Shown: positions 7,915 through 15,381 of the stretch, one piece after another
Layout: every line of letters starts with the position of its first letter
How positions within the stretch are numbered: the first letter of the stretch is position 1
From: Lachnospiraceae bacterium UBA3772
GTDB taxonomy: Bacteria; Bacillota; Clostridia; Lachnospirales; Lachnospiraceae
Reading direction: 5' to 3'
Length of the DNA stretch: 22,677 nt
Assembly (NCBI GenBank): GCA_002371025.1
Contig: DFFQ01000053.1
Span: 1 to 22,677, forward strand
Position numbers and translations under genes: made by a program
Notes under the pieces: generated by a model
Database searches by the model: none
Told to the model about the DNA's origin: nothing
What the model saw: the letters and a program-made list of their open reading frames with translations, nothing else

Positions 7915-9182
7915 AAGCAGAAGTAAAAGAAAGATTAAAGAATGAAGTAATCAGTGATCTGGATTTCTCCAACGACATAAGTGATAAGCAGATTGAAAGA
8001 AAAATAGATCAGGCTTTAAGTCGGGAGGGAAGCAAAACTTACATAGGATTAAGAGACAGGATAGAATTAAAAAAGAGTATATATAATTCTATAAAGAAAC
8101 TGGATGTTCTATCTGATCTTTTAGAAGACAATGACATCACTGAGATAATGATCAATGGACCAAATTCCATATTTATTGAGAAGAATGGAATTATCCAAAA
8201 AGCTGATCTTAAATTTGAATCAAAAGAAAGACTCAGCACAGCAATTCAACAGATCGTATCTACTGTAAACAGACAGGTGAACCAATCAGAGCCCATTCAG
8301 GACGCAATTCTTCAAGATGGTTCAAGAGTAAATATCGTTTTATCTGGTATTTCTTGCGACGGCGATATTGTTACAGTTAGAAAATTTTCCAAACAAAGAA
8401 TAACTATAGATCAACTTATTGAAAAAGAGGCAATAACCAAAGAAGCAGCGGAATTTTTAAAGCTTGTGGTTAAGGCGAGATATAACATTTTTATTTCAGG
8501 TGGTACTGGAACAGGTAAGACGACATTTCTAAATGCTTTGACCGAATATATACCATGTGATGAGAGGGTGATAACCATAGAAGATTCGGCAGAGCTTAAG
8601 ATTCAGGGAATCGATAATCTGGTGAGACTTCAGGCGAAGAATAAAAATGTTGAAGGTAAAAATAGCATAAACATAAGAGATTTAGTAAGAAACAGTCTTA
8701 GAATGCGACCGGACAGAATAATTGTGGGTGAAGTAAGAGGAGGAGAAGCGGCAGACATGATAACTGCAATGCTTACAGGACATGAAGGTTCACTATCAAC
8801 AGGACACAGTAATTCGGTAAAGGATACATTTTTCAGATTGGAAACGATGGTAATGATGAGTGGTATGGATCTCCCCATTTTGGCCATAAGACAACAGATA
8901 GCCTCGGCTATAAATATTGTGGTGCATTTAGGAAGGCTAAGGGATAAATCCAGAAGAGTATTAGAGATTAGTGAGGTGACAGGTATTAATAACGGAGAAA
9001 TAATGATCAACCCAATTTATAGTTTTAAAGAAAATGGCGAAGAAAAAGGGAGGGTTAAGGGCAGATTAGAGTTGATAAATAAATTAATGATGGTGGATAA
9101 ATTAAGCAGCTATGGCCTTATAAAAATATATATGGAAGGATATGAGAATGAGAAAAGTAATCAGGAGAGGCAGATATCCTGA
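7911..9182 (+). CDS. tadA: TadA/CpaF-type pilus assembly ATPase (423 aa)
   Basis: A TTG start at 7911 overlaps the preceding TGA (TTGA), with GAGAGG at 7901-7906. This is the cytoplasmic hexameric motor that powers Flp pilus assembly. Visible are Walker A GGTGTGKTT (197-205, K203), the Asp box RVITIEDSAEL, Walker B/LRMRPDRIIVGEVRG and the His-box region GHEGSLSTGHSNS. The N-terminal domain (about 1-180) contains DITEIMINGP and DGSRVNIVL, typical of CpaF proteins. Length is normal for the family. It is in the tad order Z-A-B-C, which confirms its role. The last ~35 bases overlap the start of tadB. Confidence 0.96.
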   Translation: MKAEVKERLKNEVISDLDFSNDISDKQIERKIDQALSREGSKTYIGLRDRIELKKSIYNSIKKLDVLSDLLEDNDITEIMINGPNSIFIEKNGIIQKADLKFESKERLSTAIQQIVSTVNRQVNQSEPIQDAILQDGSRVNIVLSGISCDGDIVTVRKFSKQRITIDQLIEKEAITKEAAEFLKLVVKARYNIFISGGTGTGKTTFLNALTEYIPCDERVITIEDSAELKIQGIDNLVRLQAKNKNVEGKNSINIRDLVRNSLRMRPDRIIVGEVRGGEAADMITAMLTGHEGSLSTGHSNSVKDTFFRLETMVMMSGMDLPILAIRQQIASAINIVVHLGRLRDKSRRVLEISEVTGINNGEIMINPIYSFKENGEEKGRVKGRLELINKLMMVDKLSSYGLIKIYMEGYENEKSNQERQIS

Positions 9183-9891
9183 AGTCGTATTTTTAATAAC
9201 GTTGTCAGTATGCCTTTGGGTAATCTTTGTTTTTTATAAAAACATATTAGGGTGTGTTCCAGGGGTGATTACAGGGATATATGTTGCGAAGGTCTATCGC
9301 GAAAAAGAAAAGGAGAAGGAAAAGGGGCTAAGAAGAAGAGAATTAAAAGACCTGCTCACAGCTATGGAGACTGCGGTAAGAGCGGGAGAATCCCTTAACA
9401 GTGCCGTTTTATCAGCTGCGAAAGAGATGAAGGGAGTATATGCAAAAGACCAATCATTTATGGAAGTTTTAGAAAGAATGAAAAGAAGAATAGAGATGGG
9501 AGAAACTGCCAGTGATATTATGGAAGACTATACCAAATGGTCTGGATTAAGTGAGGCAAAAAGTCTTTCAGTTATTTTTAGAATAGCAGAAACCACTGGT
9601 GGAAGTACTATAAGGATCATGGAGAATTCTGTTGATAGGATATCTCAGAAAATGGAAATTGATGATGAGATAGAAGTACTTATCAGAGAAAAGAAACTGG
9701 AATTAAGATTAATGATCCTTATGCCGTCTTTAATAATTCTATATCTAAGACTGACTAATTCGGAATATATTGGAGTTTTATATAACAGTCTTTTTGGTGC
9801 GGGGCTGATGACAGCAGCACTTATAGCGAATATAGCTGCAGATGTTCTGGGAAACAGAATTATAAGTAAAGTAAAGATGGGGAGGAGCTAA
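9148..9891 (+). CDS. tadB: TadB-like inner-membrane platform protein (247 aa)
   Basis: ATG 9148 is preferred because GGAAGGA (9134-9140) is 7 bases upstream. An in-frame ATG at 9142 would be too close. The product has two N-terminal membrane segments (about 13-48), a charged KEKEKEKGLRRRELKDLL stretch and a helical T2SSF-type cytoplasmic domain with MEXXVRAGESL and FRIAETTGGS motifs. Two C-terminal membrane segments follow (about 185-235). This matches TadB, which with TadC forms the membrane platform under the TadA motor. It overlaps tadA by 35 bases. Confidence 0.9.
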   Translation: MRKVIRRGRYPEVVFLITLSVCLWVIFVFYKNILGCVPGVITGIYVAKVYREKEKEKEKGLRRRELKDLLTAMETAVRAGESLNSAVLSAAKEMKGVYAKDQSFMEVLERMKRRIEMGETASDIMEDYTKWSGLSEAKSLSVIFRIAETTGGSTIRIMENSVDRISQKMEIDDEIEVLIREKKLELRLMILMPSLIILYLRLTNSEYIGVLYNSLFGAGLMTAALIANIAADVLGNRIISKVKMGRS

Positions 9892-9951
9892 ATGGGAAAG
9901 ATGATGGCAGTTCTTAGCAAAAAGAACTTCAGTAAATATAAGAATGTCTAG
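9892..9951 (+). CDS. Possible 19-aa peptide between tadB and tadC
   Basis: An ATG directly after the tadB stop codon, 4 bases after a GGGGAGGAG site (9879-9887), opens a 19-codon frame (MGKMMAVLSKKNFSKYKNV). It is basic and has no recognisable family. It may be a coupling peptide that keeps ribosomes loaded for the next gene, a remnant, or chance. The strong ribosome site is the only support. Confidence 0.3.
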   Translation: MGKMMAVLSKKNFSKYKNV

Positions 9952-9972
9952 AGAAAAGGGTGGGTTTTAGCA

Positions 9973-11232
9973 ATGGCTGGATTAAAAAATTCAATTAAAG
10001 TTTATATAAGAAAAATAGAAGATTCAGGTATTGAAGGAAATGCCAGAAAATTAAAGAGATATGAATTTGGTTTTTTGGTGTTTTTATTAGGACTCATTTT
10101 CATATTAATTCTAGGTACGGCATACATTTTTTTGTTTATTGGGAAAGAAGAAAACAAAATTATAGAAAGACCTAAAAAGGGACAGGACAAAAAAACAGTT
10201 AGTCTTATTATTGACAATGGAAAAGAGATTAATGAAATCAGTCTTGATATTAATGCTACTGAATATACAAAAGAGGAATTCGATAAACTTTCAGAAGGTG
10301 CGTTCCTTAAAACAGAGGAAATGATCTTAGGAAATAACAGTGATTTAATGCATGTGACTGTTGATCTAAACCTGATAGAAACAGATGAATCGAAAACTCT
10401 CACTATTACATGGTGGTCGGATCAGCCGGAGGTATTAAATTCCAGGGGAAAAGTTAACAGAGAATGTTTAACAGAGAAAGTTACTGTGAAGCTTACTGAA
10501 GAGATAACTGACGGAATACATTCTAAAACCAAAGATTTTTTCGTAACTATACTCCCTTACTTAAGAGAAAAAGACATGATGAAAATTGCGGCCTCATATA
10601 TTCAGGAAGAAGAGCAAAAAAGCAGAACTGACGACGTTTTTATCTTGCCAGAGTTAGAGGATGGGATGAGTGTCAGACTGAAAACAAAAACTAAAAATGA
10701 AATGATCTGCAAATTATTTCTAATTATAGGTTTAGGAGCTGTTCTTATCATAGGTTTTGTTACACAGGGGATGAAGGAAAAGCTAAAGAAGAGAGATGAG
10801 GAATTGAAGACTTCATATTATGGCTTTGTGAATAAACTAGTGCTTCTTATTGGTGCGGGAATAAGCCTGAAACAATCAATACTTCTGGCTGCAGAAAATG
10901 AGTCATATTACCTTATTCATGAGGTGAAAATTGCAATGAATAAGATCAGTGCAGGAGAATCAGAAAAGAAAGCTTATTTTGAAATGGGAAGAGATATTGG
11001 GATTACAGAGTACATAAAATTAATGTCTCTTATAAGCCAGAATATATCCTATGGAAATTCTAATTTGTTGAATCTTTTATCTGAAGAAGAAAAATATGCA
11101 TTTTTAAAGAATAAGGAGGAAGTAAAGAAAAAATCAGAGGAAATAAGTACGAAATTATTAGTACCGATTCTTTTACTTATGGTGGTTGTTATCGTGATCC
11201 TTATGATACCGGCTATCATCAGTATGAATTAA
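9973..11232 (+). CDS. tadC: TadC-like platform protein with a large external Ig-like insert (419 aa)
   Basis: ATG 9973 follows AAAGGGTGGG (about 9955-9964). The C-terminal half is a T2SSF-type domain: membrane segment 247-266, a helical cytoplasmic part with LVLLIGAGISLKQSI and MNKISAGESEKKAYFE, and a final membrane segment at 394-416. Position after tadB supports TadC. What is odd is the N-terminus. After a first membrane segment (33-56) there is a ~190-residue hydrophilic insert, which topology would place outside. Its part 141-195 (TITWWSDQPEVLNSRGKV...KTKDFFVTIL) resembles atypical bacterial Ig-like domains. Ordinary TadC proteins lack this. The insert may contact the fibre or the wall. 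That is inference. Confidence 0.85.
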   Translation: MAGLKNSIKVYIRKIEDSGIEGNARKLKRYEFGFLVFLLGLIFILILGTAYIFLFIGKEENKIIERPKKGQDKKTVSLIIDNGKEINEISLDINATEYTKEEFDKLSEGAFLKTEEMILGNNSDLMHVTVDLNLIETDESKTLTITWWSDQPEVLNSRGKVNRECLTEKVTVKLTEEITDGIHSKTKDFFVTILPYLREKDMMKIAASYIQEEEQKSRTDDVFILPELEDGMSVRLKTKTKNEMICKLFLIIGLGAVLIIGFVTQGMKEKLKKRDEELKTSYYGFVNKLVLLIGAGISLKQSILLAAENESYYLIHEVKIAMNKISAGESEKKAYFEMGRDIGITEYIKLMSLISQNISYGNSNLLNLLSEEEKYAFLKNKEEVKKKSEEISTKLLVPILLLMVVVIVILMIPAIISMN

Positions 11233-11251
11233 ATAATAAAGGAGAATAATA

Positions 11252-11431
11252 GTGAAGAAAAAGAAGCAGGAGATGTCTATTCTCTCGAATAATGCAGGAG
11301 TAACGACAGTGGAAATAATGCTAATATTGGTGGTTTTAATTGCTCTTGCTATCATTTTCAGGGAACAGATAATCGGTTTAGTTAATAAGCTCTGGACGTC
11401 CATAAATGGAGATGTAAAAAAGTTCTACTAA
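11252..11431 (+). CDS. flp: Flp-type major pilin (59 aa)
   Basis: GTG 11252 lies 7 bases after AAAGGAGA (11238-11245). The 59-residue product has a short basic leader of about 16 residues, then an AG|VTTVE site: Gly at -1 and Glu at +5, the prepilin-peptidase signature. A 20-residue hydrophobic helix (IMLILVVLIALAIIF) and a short polar tail ending in FY follow. This is the size and form of Flp/Flp1-like pilins, the repeating subunit of the Tad fibre. It is just under 60 codons with a GTG start, so gene finders could easily miss it. The enzyme that would process it is not in the window. Confidence 0.92.
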   Translation: MKKKKQEMSILSNNAGVTTVEIMLILVVLIALAIIFREQIIGLVNKLWTSINGDVKKFY

Positions 11432-11474
11432 GATGAAAAGTGCTTAAAACATGCAAAATGACAAGGGGGAGGAT

Positions 11475-12905
11475 ATGGACAATAAGGGATATATAACCGT
11501 CTTTATGATGATGATAACAGCTGCGCTTATAAGTCTGGTTATTGCTGTGATGAATATAGTTGATTTGTCTAATGCCGAGGCAAAACTAGCCATTGCAGTC
11601 AATTGTGCGGAGTCAGATATTAAAGCAGGCTACGACAGATATATATTTGATAATTATCATATCCTTCTCATTGACAGTGATTTCGATGGTAGAAAAGAAG
11701 GATATCTTGAAGAAAGAGCAGAAGAAAATCTAAGGAATAATCTGGGAGAATCTTTCTCAGATATTAAAGTAAACCTCACCGACAAAACATATATTATGGA
11801 TAACGATTGTGCCGAATTAAAGAAGCAGATAAGTGATTACTTTATCTATGGTTTGGGGGACAGCGTTATAGATAATATTCTGGATAAAACCAAGGAAGAA
11901 TCACCTTTAAATGAAGGGGTGATGGAGGAAATTATTGATTCCGCAGATAAAGAATCTAAAAAGATAGAACAAAAACAGAGTAATGATAAGAATAAAAAAA
12001 CAGATGAGAAAAAAAGTAAGGAGAAAGATCCTAGGGATAGTGTAAAGAAATATTCAGATTCAGGGATTGCAGATCTTTTAAATCCTAAGGGGGGATCATT
12101 TCATGACTATAATGTAGACAAGTCCTTAATGCCTTCTATAAACAAAAAATCATTTGAAGATAGGATTCAGGTTGATAGAAAATTCAGTGATATGGACAGA
12201 TTTAAGGAGGATGCATTATCCGGAAATGAATGGACTGATGGACTTAAGGAATCAGCTGCTACTTTAAGTTATGTCAGTAATACATTTAATTGTTTTACAG
12301 ATGGAGATTCGCCTGATAAAGCCTTGAATCTAGAAATTGAATACCTTATTGCGGGTAAAAAAAATGACAAAGAGAATTTCATTGCTGTCATTAATAAGAT
12401 CATAGTAGTCCGTTTGGGATTTAATTATGGGTATATCATAACGGATCTTGATAAAGTGTCAAAAATGTCTGCACTGGCGTGGGAATTATGCGCATTAACT
12501 CCAATAGCACAGCCTGCTGTTAAGTATCTATTGCTTGGATGCTGGGCATATATTGAAAGTGTTGCAGATGCCTATTCACTTTTAAGAGGAAATAATGTTG
12601 CCTATCTAAAAAACAAATCCAACTGGAAGACGGATCTTAGTGCTCTTACTCATCTGGAGGATTTTTGTTCTTCAAATGATGAAAAAGGCCTTTCTTATAA
12701 GGAATACCTTCTTATTTTACTTACGTTTCACATGGATGAATCCTATTACAGGATGCTCGATATCATGCAGATGAATGTAAATCTGAATGAAGAAAGAAAT
12801 GGAAATTATCTTTATATATCAAACTGTATTACCTCATTTTCTCTGGATGTAACAGCAAATTATAAGGGAAAAGAGATTTTCATTTCAGAAGATACAGGAT
12901 ATTAA
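11475..12905 (+). CDS. DUF5702-like pseudopilin/Tad accessory protein (476 aa)
   Basis: ATG 11475 is chosen because GGGGG (11465-11469) precedes it at 5 bases and the protein then begins MDNKGYITVF, as in DUF5702 proteins of Clostridia tad loci. An ATG at 11451 is the alternative. The N-terminal hydrophobic helix (about 5-27) follows a Gly that could be a prepilin cleavage point, but +5 is Phe, not Glu. The rest is extracytoplasmic, with an early DRYIFDNYHILLID motif, a Lys/Glu/Asp-rich linker (about 155-190) and a helical C-terminal half. It probably belongs to the pilus as a minor large subunit or assembly factor. The exact role of the family is not known. Confidence 0.78.
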   Translation: MDNKGYITVFMMMITAALISLVIAVMNIVDLSNAEAKLAIAVNCAESDIKAGYDRYIFDNYHILLIDSDFDGRKEGYLEERAEENLRNNLGESFSDIKVNLTDKTYIMDNDCAELKKQISDYFIYGLGDSVIDNILDKTKEESPLNEGVMEEIIDSADKESKKIEQKQSNDKNKKTDEKKSKEKDPRDSVKKYSDSGIADLLNPKGGSFHDYNVDKSLMPSINKKSFEDRIQVDRKFSDMDRFKEDALSGNEWTDGLKESAATLSYVSNTFNCFTDGDSPDKALNLEIEYLIAGKKNDKENFIAVINKIIVVRLGFNYGYIITDLDKVSKMSALAWELCALTPIAQPAVKYLLLGCWAYIESVADAYSLLRGNNVAYLKNKSNWKTDLSALTHLEDFCSSNDEKGLSYKEYLLILLTFHMDESYYRMLDIMQMNVNLNEERNGNYLYISNCITSFSLDVTANYKGKEIFISEDTGY

Positions 12906-12906
12906 A

Positions 12907-12983
12907 AAAATGCACATTTCGTAGATTAAAAATTCAAGAAAAAGGCCTCTTCGGGAGTTTAAATCTATAGAAGTGTGCATTTT
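12907..12983 (+). promoter_or_regulatory. Long intergenic hairpin inside the pilus operon
   Basis: AAAATGCACATTTCGTAGATTAAA (in two halves: 12907-12918 and 12919-12930) pairs imperfectly with 12958-12983, giving a stem of more than 20 pairs. The apical part includes a short CTC-TTCGG-GAG hairpin. It begins right after the DUF5702 stop and ends 7 bases before the next ribosome site. Only four T follow, so it may be a leaky terminator, an RNase stop or a stability element that sets the level of downstream genes. Confidence 0.6.
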
Positions 12984-13004
12984 ATAAAGAAAGGGGAGAG
13001 AGCT

Positions 13005-13781
13005 TTGAATAATAAAGGAATAGCATCTGTAGAAGCTGCCATAGTTGTCCCTTTATTTCTTTTTGCATTTCTTGCCATATATCACATAATAAATATCATT
13101 TCATTAAAGACTATTATTTATGAGGCAGCGACTGAAACCTTGGAATATCTGGCGGAGAGCGCTTATTTAGAAGAAGTGGGGATCAATGCTTTGTCAGAGA
13201 AAACAGGGAATCAGGATATTAATGAAGATCTGGTGGGGGTGGGAGTTGCTGCTGCACCTGTTATTTTTCCAAGACACCTGGATGATAAGAAAATGGTAGA
13301 TAAATATGTAGTCGGAGGAGTATCAGGAATATCATTCTTTGGATCTTATAGAGATGATGATAATAATATAATTCTTTATTTAAGATATAAGATCAAAATT
13401 CCATTTTTATCTTTGGAAAAACAGTTTGAGATAAAGATTAAACAGAGAGCTTATCTTGGAAGAACAAAAGATGAATCGAATTTAATCAGTGATGACGATA
13501 TATATGTATATATTACAGATAATATGGAAGCATACCATACATCAAGATCCTGTTCTCATCTTAATCTTTATATTGAATGTTCCACTTTGGAAAGAGCGAA
13601 AGAAATGGGGTTTAAGAAATGCAGTTTTTGTGGAAATAAAATGGGAGACATAGTTTATATAACAAAAGAGGGGGACTGCTATCATAAAAACATCAGCTGT
13701 TTGGGATTAACAAGAAATGTACATAGAGTAAGACTAAGTGAAGTAGGGGGGATGCCGCCTTGTCAAAGATGTGGAAATTAA
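13005..13781 (+). CDS. TadE-like pseudopilin with two C-terminal zinc-site modules (258 aa)
   Basis: TTG 13005 follows AAGGGGAG (12991-12998) by 6 bases and gives MNNKG|IASVE. A GTG at 12975 would start inside the hairpin. The Gly/Glu+5 site and hydrophobic helix (about 6-34) match TadE-type minor pilins. A beta-rich middle follows. The C-terminus holds two tandem ~42-residue modules (167-210 and 217-257). Each has VYIT, YH, then C..L, and a final CXXC-G: H178, C183, C206, C209 and H227, C232, C253, C256. This spacing resembles Ada-like small zinc-binding modules often found at the end of secreted Firmicute proteins. Metal binding is inferred. It overlaps the next gene by 22 bases. Confidence 0.85.
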   Translation: MNNKGIASVEAAIVVPLFLFAFLAIYHIINIISLKTIIYEAATETLEYLAESAYLEEVGINALSEKTGNQDINEDLVGVGVAAAPVIFPRHLDDKKMVDKYVVGGVSGISFFGSYRDDDNNIILYLRYKIKIPFLSLEKQFEIKIKQRAYLGRTKDESNLISDDDIYVYITDNMEAYHTSRSCSHLNLYIECSTLERAKEMGFKKCSFCGNKMGDIVYITKEGDCYHKNISCLGLTRNVHRVRLSEVGGMPPCQRCGN

Positions 13782-14161
13782 AAGATAAGGGTTTTCTTAC
13801 AGTGGAAATAACTATTATCATGCCGCTTATATTACTGGTGATTTTCTTAGTTATATGGCTGTTTATGTTTTTACTTGAGAAAGAAAAATTAAGATGTGAT
13901 GAATATAGAGAAATATATAGTATTCCATGGGGAGTCTTAAGAGAAAAGAAAGAGGAAGAATATATAAATGGTATGGATTTTGGTGTGGGACATCCTTATG
14001 GAAAAGTCGATGTTAAAATTTGGCTGTATAACGATTCATTTAGTATAGAGGGAAAAGTTTCTCTTAAATATAAAAGTGAGAATGCAGTTATCAGAGATGT
14101 GGGATCAGTCTCTGACAGACTAAGGAGGTGGCAGTTCTATGGAAATATTGCAAGTAAATAG
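13760..14161 (+). CDS. Second TadE-like pseudopilin (133 aa)
   Basis: TTG 13760 is 8 bases after a G6 run (13746-13751). An ATG at 13769 would also work. The basic leader ends DKG|FLTVE (Gly11, Glu16 = +5), followed by a hydrophobic helix ITIIMPLILLVIFLVIW, which is the TadE/TadF signature. The remaining ~95 residues are a small polar domain. It is probably a minor pilin at the fibre tip or base, working with the zinc-module TadE upstream. It overlaps both neighbours by about 22 bases, which points to translational coupling. Confidence 0.85.
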   Translation: MSKMWKLKDKGFLTVEITIIMPLILLVIFLVIWLFMFLLEKEKLRCDEYREIYSIPWGVLREKKEEEYINGMDFGVGHPYGKVDVKIWLYNDSFSIEGKVSLKYKSENAVIRDVGSVSDRLRRWQFYGNIASK

Positions 14162-15368
14162 AGGAATGAGTAATTTTTTTAAGGTGGATAATATAGGTGG
14201 AAATGGTGAACTGATGGCCTATGAAATTGGAATGCTGGAAAACAATGCATTTAAATATCTTGTAAATACCAGTTTTTCTGAAGTAGATCAAAAAAAGGAT
14301 GAGATGTTTAAAATAGATGGATTATCATCTCTAAAAAGCTTTTTTGGAACTATAGCTCCCGGAAAGAAAGATCTATATAAACTATTGTGCGATATAAGAG
14401 ATTGTATAAAGGAAATAATGGATTATATCCTATTTCCGGAAAATCTGGTGCTTAGTTTTAAATATATCCTGTTTGATAAAGATCGGGATGTGTACCGTTT
14501 TTTATATGTTCCAGGTTACAGGAAGAACTTTAGCCAGCAGATTAAAAGTCTTATGGAAGACATAATGAGAATTTATGATCATGGCAATAAAGATGATGTA
14601 ATTTATCTTTATGATATCTATGGGAAATTACTTATAGATAATTTTACGCCGGAAATGTATTGTAAGTTGATAACAGAACCGGAAGTAGAAAAGAATGATA
14701 AGGATTTTTTGATAAAGACAGTATCAGGTGATAATAATAATGAAATTGCAGTATCTGATCATATGGTTACTGAAGAAATAAGTAAAGATACGGTAATAGT
14801 AACGGATATAAAAAAGAAAAAAAGTAATACTAAATATTTTATAATAGCTATATTAATTCTTAGCATTGGTTGTGGACTTCTATATTTTTACGGAATCAGA
14901 AGTCTATTTTTTTCCACCGCAGTTCTTGCAGTTTATATCATTTCTTTGATAGGAAAAATCTTAAGTGAAAAAGATGAAAAACAGTTAGATCAGGACATGG
15001 AATTATATAAAAATGTCCATGATAATCACAAATCTTCCCAATATGAGATTGTAGAAAAGAAAGAACAAAATGAAATAACAAGGATGATACCGGTAGATTC
15101 TAATTCGGGAGAAATGCCAATTATTCTCGAGGAGGGAGAGATTAAAGTAGGCAGAGATCTGTCGGGATGCAATTTCTTTTTGATAGGGCCAGGGATCAGC
15201 AGGGTTCATGCCCTTATAAAAAAAGAAGGAGACGGGGTATTTATAAAGGATTTAGGTTCCACAAATGGAACATATATTAATAATAAAAAGATTGAGGCAA
15301 ACGTCATGGTCCCTGCTAAATATGGGGATCTGATCAGTTTTGCAGGTGTTGAATATTATTGTCTTTAA
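14139..15368 (+). CDS. Membrane protein with DUF6382-like and FHA domains (409 aa)
   Basis: ATG 14139 follows AAGGAGGTGG (14122-14131). Residues about 20-185 resemble the DUF6382 region found ahead of FHA domains in Clostridia tad loci (FLYVPGYRKNF, DHGNKDDVIYLYDIYGKLL). Two membrane segments (about 231-275) divide it from a C-terminal FHA domain (about 328-409). The phosphothreonine-binding residues are all present: GRD (338-340), S354, R355, H357 and STNGT with N376-G377. It likely senses phosphorylation of a partner and links it to pilus assembly. No Ser/Thr kinase or phosphatase is in the window. The role is inferred from the family and position. Confidence 0.88.
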   Translation: MEILQVNRGMSNFFKVDNIGGNGELMAYEIGMLENNAFKYLVNTSFSEVDQKKDEMFKIDGLSSLKSFFGTIAPGKKDLYKLLCDIRDCIKEIMDYILFPENLVLSFKYILFDKDRDVYRFLYVPGYRKNFSQQIKSLMEDIMRIYDHGNKDDVIYLYDIYGKLLIDNFTPEMYCKLITEPEVEKNDKDFLIKTVSGDNNNEIAVSDHMVTEEISKDTVIVTDIKKKKSNTKYFIIAILILSIGCGLLYFYGIRSLFFSTAVLAVYIISLIGKILSEKDEKQLDQDMELYKNVHDNHKSSQYEIVEKKEQNEITRMIPVDSNSGEMPIILEEGEIKVGRDLSGCNFFLIGPGISRVHALIKKEGDGVFIKDLGSTNGTYINNKKIEANVMVPAKYGDLISFAGVEYYCL

Positions 15369-15381
15369 AGGAGAGAAGCTT

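Noticed and set aside
8630..9010. Antisense 126-codon frame inside tadA
   Set aside because: It runs against a gene with all catalytic motifs intact and has no start signals of its own.
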